64,000 nucleotides of DNA from Diploscapter coronatus (lineage: Eukaryota; Nematoda; Chromadorea; Rhabditida; Rhabditidae), in the NCBI GenBank assembly GCA_964036155.1, contig OZ038423.1, positions 35,913,249 through 35,977,248 of the forward strand, written 5' to 3'. The notes below the pieces were generated by a model. That model was not told the origin of the DNA, made no database searches, and saw nothing but the letters and a program-made list of their open reading frames with translations. Positions 1-14,300 of this stretch are shown one piece after another. Within the stretch, counting starts at the first letter, position 1, and every line of letters begins with the position of its first letter. The translations under genes were made by a program, and so were the position numbers.

Positions 1-3000
1 ACTAAGTATTTTCCCCCGGAAATATTCAAAGTTACGCACTTCGTGATTTAATTTTTTTCTTTTAAACATCCTTATCACCGTTGCTTCCTAAGAATTCGAA
101 AAAGGAAGGCCTTTTATCTTTCGACAACTCCATATTCAAACCCTTCTGTTGGGTTTAAAAATTTCATGAAAAACTAACAAAATTTATACAATTTCTGGGA
201 AAGAAAAGCATAGGGAGAAAGAACACAAATTGAATAGTTAAATATTTTGACAAGTCCGTATAATAAACTTTGAAATTTGGTCTATTTGAGGAAAAGCCCG
301 TCCTTTTCTGCAATCGTACTTGAGTGTTTCAGGCAACCAAAAGCGTCATTTCCCCTTCCGATTCGAATATTTTCCTTATTTAGTTAGAGCAGTCATGCAG
401 GTGTGAGCTTATGCGAGAAAAAAGCAAACAAACTTCAACACCGTTTTGTCGACTTTTTCCAGGCATTTTTGAATTTCGAAATATTTTTGTTTGGAAATCG
501 AATAGATGAAATTAGAATCTAGGCGGTTTAGGTAAAGAAATGGCGAAAATGAGATGTTCTGTTGGTTTGCCTAAACTTCTAACTCGAAGCGATACTTATT
601 GTTTCGTTCTATGCCGATTTTTAGCTTTTCGATTTTATGGCTTCTTGTGTTCTGTAATTGTAATTTTTGTAAGCCTTTCTTTTATTTGGAACAGATTTTA
701 TGACGAGAATAATTTATTCTTCGTTGATTTTTTAGAATACTTGTCTGAATTAATTTTTATCGCTTTTCGTCGTCTTTTCCACTTAATTCTGAATTCCATA
801 TTCCCATTGTTTTAAAACCTAATAATCTATGACATGAAAAATTTACTTACCTCAGATTTGTCTCTAATCCTTACCCAAAATGAGATTTGTTCTTTTCTCC
901 CCTTGCAAGCTAAAAAATATCTTGTCTGGTAAAAACGGGCTATTTCATTGGACTACTAGAATTAGGTAATTTTTGCTATAACATTCAATTTAAAACCATT
1001 CTTCATGATTCAAAAATGAAGATTTTCTAGTTTCATCGAAACATTTCTTGATAACTTTGCAAAAATTATAACTTGGAATATATGGAATGAATCTTTACCT
1101 ATTTTGCATTTTTCGTGTGTGATTATGCACTCATAAATATAACAACTCGTTTCCAGAGAACTAAAGAAGTTGATATTCTTACCACTGCGCTATGTGCTAT
1201 CCTTTAAAAGAATATGACTTGAAAGTAGACTGGATTAGTTTGATCTTGATTTGTATCCTGTTCTGGTGACATCTTCTACCTTTTACTCTGAGAAAAATCT
1301 CGTACAAAAATCAAATATGAAATTCCAAACGCTTTTCTATTTTCTTCGAGTTTTATTTTGGTGAAAGTTAAAAAAAAAAAGACTAAAATTCTCATGGCCT
1401 GTAATAAGAACAACATACCAATGATAGCTTATCATAAATCCGATTCTTACTCCTGTGAAATTCTCAAAAGAATGCTATAATTTTTCGACCCAAGATAAAA
1501 TACCTCTTAAAACTGTCTGGTATATATATTTTTAATTTTACTCTGAAATCATATCACCTTGCATAATTTCTCGATTCTTACCCGGTGACATTTCCCCGAA
1601 ATCTGATCAACACGTTGCCGGGGATAACGTTTATTTTATGCATTTCATTCGCATAATGTGCCTTTCCTGGATTTTCGTATTTATCCCAGCCATTTTTTCT
1701 GACCTATTCTTTTGACATGTAGCGAGATATTCCTATCTAATTTATCCGTTATTGCCTCTTTTACGCCAATGAAGATTCCCATTTTGCATCAAATGGCAAC
1801 AAAGCAAGAGGATGAAAGTCTTGAACCTCAAAAATAAGCGCTGCGAGTTATATATTTTTAACCTATTCTAGAAAAAGCTACTATCAAGTTCTTTCCAAAT
1901 TTTTATCACTCAATTTTGGAGCTTGATAATTTTCGGTACTTTTAGTCTATGGACATTAATTGGGAAGATTCTCAGTCACTCGTTAGCTTTCGTGAAGAAC
2001 AAAGAATTTTTCATTAAACTTATTTCGATTTGAAACGCAACAGATTTGTTCGAAAATCGAAAAGCTGTTCTTTCAGTGCTAAAATTTTCGTAGCTATTTA
2101 TCATTAGCTTTAAAAATGGATACGAATTTGAAATTCTAAAATTTGTGCTTTTACCTCCAAACAAAGCGCCTCCTAAAAATTAATGATTTTGGTTTTATCT
2201 TCTTCGGATTAATCCTGTAAAATTTCATCCTCTTTTCAACTTCTTGTGCCTTATCATGGGAACTAATAAAAATGATAAATTTGGTTGATCAGATTTTTAC
2301 CGGAAGTCTAATAATCCTTACCTAATTTGGATTTATCACTAATTCTGTTGAACTTTCACGAGAAAAATCAGAGATCAAATACTTGAAATTTATAAAAACG
2401 GATTTAGATTGTCGATTTTTCATGATTTTCCAATTAATTTCCCGAAGAATATCCTCCTCTTTGCACATTTAGAGATGCATAGTCTAGCTCAATCTTTCTT
2501 TTAGATATTTTGTTACTTTTCTTTCCTGAGAAATTTTCATTTTTTTTTCGAAAAAAGAGCCAAAAGTGACTTCCATTTTAAGCAACATTCTACTAAATTC
2601 TTGATACTTCACGAATCGTGTTTTTTTTCATTTCATTTTGAGAAATTTCGATCTTCGTCAGAACATTGCAAAAAAAAAATCCAGTCGTAAAATGTCGTTC
2701 CCGCACTTTTATAGTCTGCGATTTTTTTATTTGTCATTTCCTTGCATTTTTTTTCGAAATTGAGAAACTCGTTATTTCAGCTAATTTCCAATGATGGTCT
2801 TCCGAACATGGAGAATAGTGCAAGACATTTTATTGTTTAGAAAAAAGCTCACTTTGCATAATTTTTTTCAGAAAAATGCGAAAATTTTCAAACTAAAGAA
2901 TCCAATTTTATGGATAGAGAAGGACAGTTTGTCTAGGTCGATTTAGTGTTTTGAAAAGGGTTGAAAAATGAAGGGGTCGTCAATTTTTCAGAGCTTGTCT

Positions 3001-3927
3001 AGACATCAAAAATGCGTTTCTCGAAGCGTTTTCAGTTTCGCGTTTACCTAATTAATCGCACGTGTGTTTTGTTGGGGAAAATGGATAAAGGTTGTAAAAT
3101 CGGGGAGATTCGGAAAAATTAGTGAAATGGACATATGTACTGATGCATCCCAGGTTCAGAGACAATGAAAAGGCGATAAAATACGGCGAATGAAAGATAT
3201 CTTTTCAATTCCTTCTGAATTTTTTGATTTGCTCTAGGTATGTTTCGAGAAATCTTTATTTGAAAACGATGCTTTTTTTTGTTGTTTATTATCAGTTCTC
3301 TGCATTGGCTTCAAAATAAAGATCAAGTCCTTTGAGAAATCCTGAGTAAACTTGTTATCCTTTCTTTCCAGTGCCAAAAATTGTTCGGTATGATCGTTTT
3401 GACTTGTTCTAAATTTGTTTCAAAGAGGATAGATTCGAAGACAACGTGTTTCGTTTGCTCTCTGTTCTATCTTTCTTGAAAATGTAACACCTCGATTTTA
3501 TTTTATCGTGATTAAGGGCATTTCTTATTCCAAATACTCTAAAATTCAAAGATTGAATAATTCATGTTGACCTCCTTATTAGCTTGAATATTTCTAAACA
3601 GTTTACAACTAATTTATCATTTTTATCGATTTGTTTCCTTTGCTCTGCCATAAGAATGATATATTTTGGGAATTGCCAGTCGTAAGATTTTAGAGTTATT
3701 TTATGCTTCATTCATTCTTTGGAGATGATAAAACCCTTATTCCCTGAAAGAAAGAAATAGCGTTGGAAAAGTAGATTGAGAAGAGGAGTCCGTTTCTCTT
3801 CTGTCAAAATTTTCCCATGTTATTTCCTTCTTTTTCAGAGAAATAGTATGGAAAATGAAGATCAAAAAGAATTGAAATCAAGTTTTTTTTTCTTTCAGGG
3901 AACTCTCCCGTACATCGACTGAGTCAT
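1..3927. other. AT-rich gene-free stretch upstream of the F-box gene
   Basis: No exon with plausible codon use and splice sites was found on either strand. The stretch is AT-rich with many short homopolymer runs. The open frame at 540-815 is hydrophobic only because of T-rich codons. A good acceptor (tttctttcag) ends at about 3899, some 29 bases before the F-box start codon, and probably marks the trans-splice or 5' UTR splice site of that gene. Confidence 0.6.
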
Positions 3928-6900
3928 ATGGCGAACACAGTCGTCTTCGAGCTCAACAAGGCCACGCTCAAACTCAAGTCAGTCAAATCGAGTCTTTCAT
4001 GAATTTTATAGACGCAGTGATTAAGCTTTCTTTGATTCCACGTTTTCAAAACATAATGATCTTGGATTTTAGCCACTTCTATATTTTCCTTTCAACTTCT
4101 ACATGACTTGTACTTCCAAATAGTTGTATTAGGCGTGGTTCGTCTTTCCGGAAATAGATAGCTAGCTATCATTTGATAAAAAAATCTACTTGAGTATGAG
4201 ATTTACAATTCTATACTAATTTTGGGCTCAAAATTTTTCACATTCCTAATTGTAAAATTTTTAAATTGCCAAATTTAGGCGGACATTTTCGCCGGGCAGT
4301 CGACAGGATGCTATTCCGTTAGGAGCCATTAGCGAACGCGTATCGCCCGAGCATAAAAAGAGTGCCACGAGGTAGGGGTGATTAGATACATTGTGTATTG
4401 GACGATTTTTAACAAGTTTTATCTATTTTTTTAAACATTGAAACTTGTGCTAAAAATTTTACAATTTAAATTTAAAAAATCTAATTATAAGTCATTGTGA
4501 AGTGGCCGATTTATATCTCTGAAGATTGCTAAATTTAGAAATAGGCGAATCATATTCATCGATTTTTAAAATTTCCAATTTTAATGTTAGGTTGGCATTT
4601 TCACCTATGTTATCAAAAGATTTATAACTTCAATTGAAAAATAGCCTAATAATATTGTCATAATTAGTATATCATTAAATCATTCAGAAATTATTCAAAA
4701 TTTCAGTCTGATGCGAGGCGATCAAGGTCGTGAATCCGAACGACGCCAGCTGTGTGCGGAACTCTCGTCGTTTGCACTATTCCCGCTTGTCGGTTAGAAA
4801 GTTTTAATTTTTTTTTAACCTTTTCCTGAATTTAATAAGTTTACTTTCAGGTGCCCTCTCCCCGTCCCGCTTCTCAGCTCCGAACCTCCTGTTTACCTTC
4901 ACTCTCCGCGCCTCCAACAGGACATTCACTGATCTGCCCGACAACATAATGCTCAAGATACTCAACTATTTGGATGGTGAATGCTCAAATATTTGAGGAT
5001 TTTCAAATATGTTTCACAAGAGATCTATATTTGATGAACGTTCGAACGAATAGTGTCTTTGCCTATGATAGAAAATTTCATAAAAGTCTATAAAAATTCA
5101 AATTGAACATTTGTATATTTTCCGTGAATTTTTTGTTTTTCAGTCCAGTCGATTTACAACGCGTCCCATGCGAATTCCGCTTTGAGGCGTGTCGCCGTCA
5201 AGTACCGCGATCAGATAAAAATCAAGGAGGTAGTTTTAAAAAAATATTTTTTGAAATCATCGAGATGGGTCAGACAATGCTTTTCTTTAAATTTTATGTA
5301 ACAATTTTTTTATCTTCATTTTTAAGGTTTGACCTTTTGCGTCATGAAGTATAGAAGTTTTAAGATACCGCAACCCTTTGAAATTCATTGGCTTTCCTAA
5401 ATATTCTAATTTCAGGCCTATTCGTACGAGATTTCGATAGCGTTCAACACAAGCAAGCAACGATCGGATGTAAGGGCGCTGAAGAAGAAACGGAGTCTGA
5501 AGGACCCAGTTTTCGAGGGCGACAACATCAACCATGTACTGCCGCAGATGGCCAAAACTGTTTGCAAGGTTGGTTCATATTTTTCATTTCCACTTTTTCT
5601 TAATTAGAATAGAATGGGGCAATTGGCTAACTCAAAGTTATTTCTGTAATATTATTTTTTGGTGAACGTTTGAAACATATTTGAAGTATGGTTTATAAAA
5701 AAAATCATCATTGTTCGATTCATTGATAAATTTTGCATTATTGCATCAATGTTTTGAATATGCTTTAGAGCCATTAGAAAATGAAAATTGAAATGACTTT
5801 TTGACGTGAAATGTTCTGCCCTTTGAATGTCAAACTCGATTTTTTCCCAGATAATCTTCCACCACAACACCTGTCTGGTGGAATGGATCAGTGAGTTGCG
5901 CGATCTGTTCAACGAGGGCCGACTCGTGCCGTCCGCGTTCGTCTTCACCGGGGGCACTTTCACGAAAGGGAATCAGCCGGGAGGTGGAATTTTATTGATT
6001 TTTTTTTTACAGAAGTTATTGTTTCTTTCTAAAGCTATTGTTCTTTTAATTATCGATTTTGTAGGAAAATTATTTTAGGGTGTGATTTGCGTGGCCTTTC
6101 CGAGTCGGATTTTCTGCGCTTCATCAGTCAATTCTACCCCTACATCAAAGAGGTTCAATTGGCCACGTCAAAGTGAGTCTATTTCTTTTTTTTGCTAGAA
6201 ATTGCAATGTCGACACCAAATTACGGATATCGATTTTCAAACATTTTTCGACTTTATGGAAACATTTCTATAGTAGGATCTTTCAAATACTGCTTTCTTT
6301 TCTACCTTTTCTACTCGAACATATAGAAACGGGTGGGAGGAAGTATGAAATTGTAATTGGAAAAAAAAACTTTGGAGACTGTTCCGCGCAACGTGCTCTC
6401 CTCCCCGCCTGCTGGGCCTCGTCTCGCTGGTCTCCTCGTTCGAGCTCATCTACGAGCGGCCCGCGCTAAGGTTCTATTTCGATGATTTGAAGCAGATTAT
6501 TGCGGTAAGTTTTATTTCCTCCTATCAGAAATTGCAGCGTTTTCTAACCGCATGGGACGAGATAGTGTACCCCATCGAGAGAGGAAAAATGCCTTCTTTT
6601 CATCCCTCGCAAATATCCACTATCTCGTTTCGTGCGGTTAATCACGATTCGAGAACGTTGCAAGTTTGTATCCTATTCTATAATTCCTCTTACGAAAACC
6701 AACTACCTTCGTGTAACTTCATTTTCTATCATCTTATTTTTGAAACTTGCCATAATGAATTTGCGCAAACTTTTCTTTCCTACCAGAGTTTTTATTTTGA
6801 CCACGTATACCAGAGACTCGTCACAGTTATTTCATTTTTCACGATCAATTCTTTGAAACATACTGATATTTTTTTAACTTTGCATTTTTCTAAAGTTCTA

Positions 6901-7502
6901 TTTTTGATTCGCAGATCTGGCGCCACAACCCTCTGTCTCGTTCGTGCAGCATCTACATCCGTCGTCCGCAGGGCAGCTCATTGCAATCCTGGGAGGAACT
7001 GGGTGGAACGACCGTCGAAAGCAGGCAACTCGACCCCGATCCGGAGTTCCGAATGCTGTCCCCACAGAATTCCATGGCTGGTCAGCTTCGAACCATTTAT
7101 TTTTGAAATGTCCGACTCATTCATTGTCTTTCTTTCCCAATGATTTAAGAGTCCGGGCAAAACATTGACATTTTATGAAACCTTTAAAATATAACCAATG
7201 ATTTTAAAAGGGCACTTAAAAATGAGGCGCTGACTTTGGTATTTATTTATTTTTCCCAGTTATCTTCATTAATCAGGGATAAGATATTCACTTTTTTATG
7301 AAAAATCTTAAACGTTCAAGACGATTTTTTCATAAAAATTCATTCACAGTAATTTGTTTTAGAATCCTTCCTAGACGAGATGGGGGCGACCCTGCTGAGC
7401 GAGAGCTTCTCGTTTCAGCAACCAGCCGTGGAGCTCATCGATCGCGTCACCGTGTCGCACGCCTTCGTCCCCGACACCCAACTCAGATTCTACTTTCATT
7501 AA
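3928..7502 (+). CDS. F-box domain protein, 417 aa, 11 exons
   Basis: Exons: 3928-3977, 4279-4371, 4707-4792, 4851-4976, 5144-5229, 5416-5568, 5851-5983, 6079-6172, 6378-6504, 6915-7080, 7363-7502. All phases join and the total is 1254 nt. Residues about 102-148 hold an F-box (FTDLPDNIMLKILNYLD, then YNASHANSALRRVA). F-box proteins recruit substrates to SCF (Skp1-Cullin) ubiquitin ligases. The rest shows no LRR, WD40 or other recognition repeat I can name. Residues about 190-330 form a conserved-looking region (IIFHHNTCLVEWISELRDLF, FRFYFDDLKQ type) that may bind substrate. Exon 9 uses an unusual GGAG acceptor supported only by frame continuity, and intron 9 contains a palindromic element. The stop codon is followed at once by a donor (TAAG/gtaggc), suggesting a 3' UTR intron or alternative 3' splicing into 8037. 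The F-box call is firm; orthology is unknown. Confidence 0.8.
6547..6638. mobile_element. 92-bp palindromic element (MITE-like) in F-box intron 9
   Basis: Inverted arms at 6547-6567 (ACCGCATGGGACGAGATAGTG less its last base) and 6618-6638 match at about 18 of 21 positions. TA flanks both ends (6545-6546 and 6639-6640), as expected for a TA target-site duplication of Tc1/mariner-type MITEs. There is no coding capacity. It lies wholly inside intron 6505-6914. Confidence 0.75.
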
Positions 7503-8036
7503 GGTAGGCAGACTTCAAACTATTCATAAACTTCGCAAAGATAATCATTCAATATTCGAGATACTGTAAAATCTAAAACAGAAGCCCCCTATAATAGAAG
7601 TTTATCCCCAAAATTCTAGAACTACCCATTACCCATCTCAGAACGTGTTTTACAATGTCCTTTAGAGTGTGTAGAGTGGATTTAGTCATGGTTTGAAGTG
7701 GTTACAATCATTAGTACTACCAAAAATAAAAAATTTGCATATTCAAATTTTGGGAGCTAATTGGTAATTAAGGCCTAATTAATTACCTTATTAGGTAAAA
7801 ATGACCATACAATGAAAATCTCGCCACACAGTCATGCTTACATCTCTATTTGGAATACAGTACTCAAATAATATCATTTTTTCTTTACTATCGCAATTCT
7901 ACATTGAAAATAGTTTTGCGTAATTCTGAAAGAGATATTTTCAGATGTTTCAATGGTATGATATATAAAATCATGTTTAGAAAATATTAGTATTAGCATT
8001 GTGCTTTATATTAAAATCCTAATAACTCATTTTTAG

Positions 8037-8355
8037 AGACACTTCATATAAATGTAATTATGGGATTCTTCATGTACAAAACGGCATCTTTCGATACTCC
8101 AATTGTGTGCTATTCGATGAGAAGAATGGAATTAGATCTGCGTCCATCAAAGGTAAAAGTTTGATTTTTTTCTCCATTAGATAAAAAAAAATATAGGAAA
8201 AATCGCATGTTTCCTTACCTTAGCGAAAGCTCCTTTTTTTATCCATTTTCAGGAAAAAATATTTTTATATCTTGCAGATATTTGAGTTGACGTGCATCCC
8301 TCTGCAACCCATCCACAAGCAGCACATGCCGAAAATCATCCACCAACGACGATAA
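8037..8355 (+). CDS. Possible alternative 3' exons of the F-box gene, or a small separate gene
   Basis: Two spliced blocks, 8037-8152 and 8278-8355, stay open across a phase-compatible junction and end at TAA. From the ATG at 8060 they encode 56 residues (MGFFMYKTASFDTPIVCY..., then ELDLRPSKIFELTCIPLQP...). The frame is also open upstream of that ATG to the acceptor at 8036, in the phase that the F-box exon ending at 7080 would supply. An isoform that skips 7363-7502 could therefore end with this tail. The composition looks protein-like, but I recognise no family. The alternative is a separate short gene or 3' UTR sequence of the F-box transcript. Confidence 0.4.
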
Positions 8356-11300
8356 TTCAAGAATCGCTGTATAATTAGAGGTGAGTCTTTTTTCTAATTA
8401 GAAAAAATCGAAATTTACGATAAATATGAAAAGCGAATAGGGCGTCATACGCGAAATTTATTCATCTCATCATTGCATAGTTAAATTTTGACTACCTATC
8501 TTTGTTCTTTCTATTTTTAGTTAGGTTTTAAAATTTTCCTATGTTTTTTAGTAAATCATTAGTGAGTTGTCTTTGATTTTTTCGCAGTAAAGGTTGTTTC
8601 CGATTCTTTATAATTTTGATACCGTATCTATCAGATTCATGTTTGCGAATTTCTATATCTTTGGCTTAAAATTTATTTGTTAGAACAAAAGGATCAAATA
8701 GATCTAATTGTTTAAATTTACCTTTTCCACGTCATTCAAAAGATTATCCTACGAAATCCTAATTTTATGATCCAATATTGCAACATTTGGCTTATTGTCT
8801 TCAAATACCTTTTTACTTTCACTAAATTTGGACTTTTCTTTAGGAAAACGAAATCTCGTTTTGCCTATCGCATTCTTACAACAAACTTGCTAAATTATCA
8901 CTAATTTTTTATAACATTTCCTAACCATTTTGCAAATCATTTTCTTCCTAAATACCGACCTTTCGTAACAATAGTGAGAATTTTCTGCTAAACAAGGGCA
9001 TTTCGAAAAGTGCGCTATCAAATTTCTGAACGTGTAAATTGGCCTGCATTTCTTGATGTCGAAAAGGCTCGAAAATATCACATTTTGATCTTTCAACTCG
9101 AATGCCTTGCAATTCTTTAGCGAGCTCCCAAGATTCTAGTAAGGAAATTGGGAGTTTTAGATTATTTTGGTAGATTTTAATTTCCGGTTCACTTTCTCAG
9201 AAGACAATTTCCTTTCTTTCTTTTGAATTAACTTGATTTTACGCTATCAAGAAATAATGAAAATGCTGACTTTTTCAAGTTTTTCCTCATTTTTTAAAAC
9301 ATTTTTCTATGTTACAATTTGACGTAAACATGACGCGAAACTCGTTGATTGTTTTGTTTTTACCTATGGAAAATGATTAAATTTACCGGAAGTTGAGGAA
9401 GTCAAATTATTATTCGCTGAAATTGGCCTGCATTTTTGCGCCGTCATTGTTTATTGGGCTTTATTTGAAATATGTCAAGTGCAATGTAGCGTTTCGAATG
9501 AAGCAATCGAGAAAAACACTAATTTAGCAACACAAAGGGGACAATCCAGTTTGAAATGCCGTTCAATTTTAGTATCTTTAGTTTTGCATCATTTGAATAT
9601 TGTTCTCTAGGAGACAATTAGGCAAAATAACATCAAACAAGCTGGGAAACGGTTATTTTCTGATAGATTTTTGCTGAAATTATGTTCATTTTGAATTTTT
9701 ATATATATTTGACAAATTAGGAAATTTGTGATGTTTCAGGATTTGATCAGACTTTATTAAAATTAGAGATGTGATAATAGCTTTCTTCATTTAGAAAATA
9801 GTAAGATCGAGAAGTGCATAGGGCGATTTAAATTGCAGAAAATCTTGACATTTTTCCTTCTCTTATCTCTAGAAAATAACGATTTTTCGTAACTTTTTAG
9901 TTAAAAATTCTCATTCATGTAAGCATCAAGAAAATGATATAATTGTGCCATTATTCAATTGATGATCATGTAGGTATTCAGATTTTTTAAAATAAAATTT
10001 TATACTTCTGAAAAAATCTAAAAATGACATTTCGATTAGATTTTGGTACATGCTCATAAATTCATTCATTTTTCTGAAAGTTATAATCAAAATGAAAACG
10101 AATTATTCTTTCATGATTTTTTCCAAAAAGGTCATTCGTACCTCGTTTAAAAAGGTGTTTTCTACATATGCCAGGTGCTTGAATATCAATTTCGAGTTGT
10201 TTGAATTTGAATTTTGGCTTTATTGCATTTCCTTTACCAATTTTCACCTGTGGAAACTTACTCATTGTCTAGATTTCTAAGGTCCAAATTGGTTTTACTT
10301 TACGTTTACATTTTTGTGATTTTTAGCTCAATTTTCTATTCTTTAATTTTACTATACCGCGCTCTTCGAATAGTAATTCATCGACTTATTTCTCAACTTC
10401 AGACTTCATTTTATGATGGTTCAATTCATGGGTTAGAATTTGCAATTTTTTGATCATAAACAACGTAATCCCGACCTAAAGTCTGAGTTTTGATGATAAA
10501 CATTAAAGTTATTTTATCGTATTCACCTTATGAAACGCTATTGACTCATTTTGTTAATTTCTGCATCTTATTTAAGTTATGCAGGGATTAGATCAGTAAT
10601 TGTTTGATTCTGAATTTGAGCCTAATCTTTAATTAAAGTCTGAGTTGATTGGTGATGATAAGTTCTCAAATCGTAAAGTAGAAATGAATGTACTTGAGCA
10701 AATGCTGAGAAAGTTTATCAGTTTTATTAACTTCGCTGCAGGTGCGCGGCAATTTTGCCGATCTACGTCCTGTTAATTGCATTTCCGGATTTCTCCGGAT
10801 AAGCTTAGGCTTTGTCTGAAACTACTAAAAATGTCCACCGACATAAATTAACCACGAATTATTTATTTTTAACAAGTTCCAAACACCCAGATAACACATT
10901 TTGAGCTGAAAAGAGCACTTTTTGATTTTTGTAGGTTTCAAGATTTCGATATATAAAAAGCGTTTAGTAGGTCCGGTGCGTAAATGTCTAAACCGAGTTT
11001 TATATTCTTGCATTTTTTTGTTTTTCTCGTCGTCGATCTTCCGAGCCATTTCCTATTTTTTCAACATTTCTGCTATCTGTACGATTTTCTAAATTCCGAT
11101 TGTCCCTTTAGTGCCATTTCATTTCAACGTATCAAATGCACTACTAGAGCCCTTCCTTCATGCAATGTCTATTTGACTAATTTTGCATAGCTCCCGATAC
11201 TAAAATTAGTCGCGCAACGACAAATTCTATTTTTGCACAAATTTCTGAACCAAGCGACTACCACCACTTTACTAGATCAACCTAGAAATTAATTGAAATT

Positions 11301-14300
11301 GTTCTGAATGATCCATGAAACGTTTTAGGAAATCTATTTTTGGAATTGTCAAAGAACATCCCGAATTTGCCATGTAATTGTCTTTTTTAATGTAATTTTT
11401 AACTTAGCTGTAATTTTCGTACCTTATTTTTACGCGCAACTTATCAAGGCATTCATCCGAAAAAATGATCGCAGAATTTTCATGAATATTTTATTTTTAT
11501 TAAAGATAAGGAATTATTTATCCCCGTTCACGTTACGTTTCAGTAAGAAAACTTTAATCTTACAAAGATATGCATTTTTTCCGCTTGAAAATCTAATTTA
11601 TCATTTTGCAGTAGGAGTTTTGAATTATTGATGATCTGAGTTTGCAAAATTTGTGTGACTCACATTTTGGAAGTCAAAATTTTATGAAAACATTAAGAAG
11701 ATGTTACGCGTGATAAGCATAAACCAATGAAAATTCATCGAACATTCGTAGGTGTGAGGCAAAATATTTAGACAAAAATATCAAAGTACCCTCCTAATGA
11801 CATTATTCGATGATTTCTAAAAATTTCAATGACTTACAGATTTTCTTTTATAGCGATTTGTATCTTTCACGACTAAACGAGACAGGGTGTAGGGTTAGGA
11901 GAGAATAGGGAGAACAGTAGGGAAACGCTCTTGTTTTGCATATTATTTCACCTGGTCGCGATGTCGCGAAAAGTGCAATGCTTTTTTTACTTACAATGAT
12001 CCTCCCAGAATTCACTACAATTAAAAAATCCTAAAGTTCTCTTCTTTTCTGTAGCTTGCCCAAATCAAGTATTCCTCTTTTGGTCATAAGGAGAGTGACG
12101 TCGATAGCAAGAATCACTCCCCGAAGGATCCCTAACCTTATTAGTATTCTTATTCTTGATCTAAGAAAAGATGAGTTTCGGACCGAATCTTTGCCTCCTA
12201 ATCCAAAAGCAGAAAACATACCCGCCATATTTGACTCAAAAATCAGTGTGATCCTCACTTTTTAGCTAAATGATGCGACAAAATAATTTATCGAAAATAA
12301 GTGATCTTTATTTTCACATCACGGAATGATCAAAATGCCATTTGTGTAGATTTGATATAATTTTCTTGAAAATAGAATATTTAGAAGTCACTTTGGCTAA
12401 TCGTGTAGCCGAAAAATTCCTGTAATTAGCGTTCTCTACATATGCAAACAATGATTGAAAATTTCGTGGAATTGCGTAGTGCCAATTCCAATTTTCTACG
12501 TGTCTGGATCGGTGAAAAACGTTCTGATAAATGAAAAATTTTGGAAAATTAGACATTTTTGATGACGTTTCGCAGTTTTTGCGCAATGAATTTTTCGGAC
12601 TTGCACTTTACTTTATGGACTTTTCATCGAAATCGTCGAAATACGTGCGTTTGCAAAATTTTCAAAACACGTCAGACTATTTTATGGTAAATTTTGAAGA
12701 TTTTCGAAACAGGTTTCAGATTTGAAGCAAGTTTAAAACGACATAATAGAATTTTACACGTTTCTTCGGCCTCATAAGCTTTATTTTTATCTTGAATTTA
12801 TCCTGAAAGTATCTAATCGAATACCGAATATTCAATTTTCCTGAACATTTTCCTTGTGGAACAAGTTCTCAAAAAGTATTGAAATAACCAAATTGATATT
12901 CTTATGATTGCTTTTTCTTCCTTCATTGATTATACATACAAAAAGTAAACGTTTTATATGAAGTTCCCGATTTCTAAACTTGGCTCTTTCATAGATCCAT
13001 TCATTTATTTATGACCTTTCCAAATTCAGGTACAAATTGTTTACCTCTTCCTTTTCTCTGAGCTTCCGAGTGTAGGTTAGCTTTTCCTGCAATATTCAAT
13101 ATGTTAAGCCTCAGAGTGCAATGTGACTCGAGGGCAGTTGAGTGATGAAAATAGACAACTGAATCAGATATGAATGCGAAATGAGACCTAAAATAAGTGC
13201 GTGGGGTAGGAGTTTGATTTTGACCGATTTCGTAAAATATTAAATAGGGTATTTCCATTTATTTTTTTCATCTGGAAATATTTTAACGCACTTTTAGATT
13301 TGATTTAAAATTAGTGCAAGTGTACGTGAAGTTCAAGGAAATATATTTTTCTTGGCTTGGTATTCAAAGATTTTGAGATTTCCGATTTTAGAATAGGTTA
13401 CAGTCTGTGATCTCACAGAAATACATCTGGTTTATCGCTTAGAAAATGTCGCAGATTTTACTTTCATGATATTTGCGATTTTGATCAGAAACTGTTCTGA
13501 AAGTTTGAGATTTTTCTCACATTTGGTATCAAAAATTACATTCCAAACATGCTTCAAAGTTTCGTTATGTTTTGGTCTGCATGGCTCTAAACAATTTTTT
13601 ATCAGCAAGTAGCCACTTCAGTTTTACATTTGAGGCTTTTTCAAGAACTTGTGAACGTTCTAAAGTCCACGAAAATTCATTTATCTTTGAACGCCCACTT
13701 GCTGCAGTTTTTCTGCATCAGTATATATGTCTGTTGCCAAACCCAAACAAAGCACGGAAAACGCGTGCCGAAAATGAAAATCGGTCTGGCATTGACCCCA
13801 TACCTCGAGGGAATTTCGCGATATGAAGCTTTTTCCGTATCCTAGTCACTTTTCTTAATCTATATTTCAATATGGGGAAATATTGCCCTCTAGGGAAAAT
13901 ATACGCAACCAAATACGGCATGGCGTTTATAGTTGAAAGAATAACTGGCATGATGCAATCCAAATGAACTTGCTTTATTTTGATTAGAACTACTATAGAC
14001 GGTTTTATGTTTGTATTCTCTATTATGGGGTTGGAATAGTGAATTTCACGAAATTTATTTGTTTTGTAACCGAAAGATGTTACGAAACAATTTAAATTAG
14101 TCACGTTGCAATTCTATGGTATGACAAGGTGTTAGGCAAGTTGGCAATTCTCTATTTACTGAAAAATAGAACGAGAATAGCCGCTAATGTTTTTCGTTTC
14201 ATGTGGTAGCTGAGTCATTACGGTTGTGATGTATGATTTAGATCGTATTTATAAGGTTGCATTTTTTAGACTTACTAATAGATTATTTCGATGAGTATTT

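Noticed and set aside
540..815. 91-codon plus-strand open frame with hydrophobic product
   Set aside because: T-rich codons give hydrophobicity by default; there are no flanking splice or trans-splice signals and no family resemblance.
4130..4283. Isolated TTAGGC units, the nematode telomere repeat
   Set aside because: Single scattered hexamers only, with no tandem array.
12031..14104. Cluster of open frames on both strands (12031-12265, 13572-13845, 13718-14104)
   Set aside because: Frames overlap on opposite strands, are not linked by phase-compatible splice sites, and show no domain. A decayed transposon fragment is possible but unsupported.
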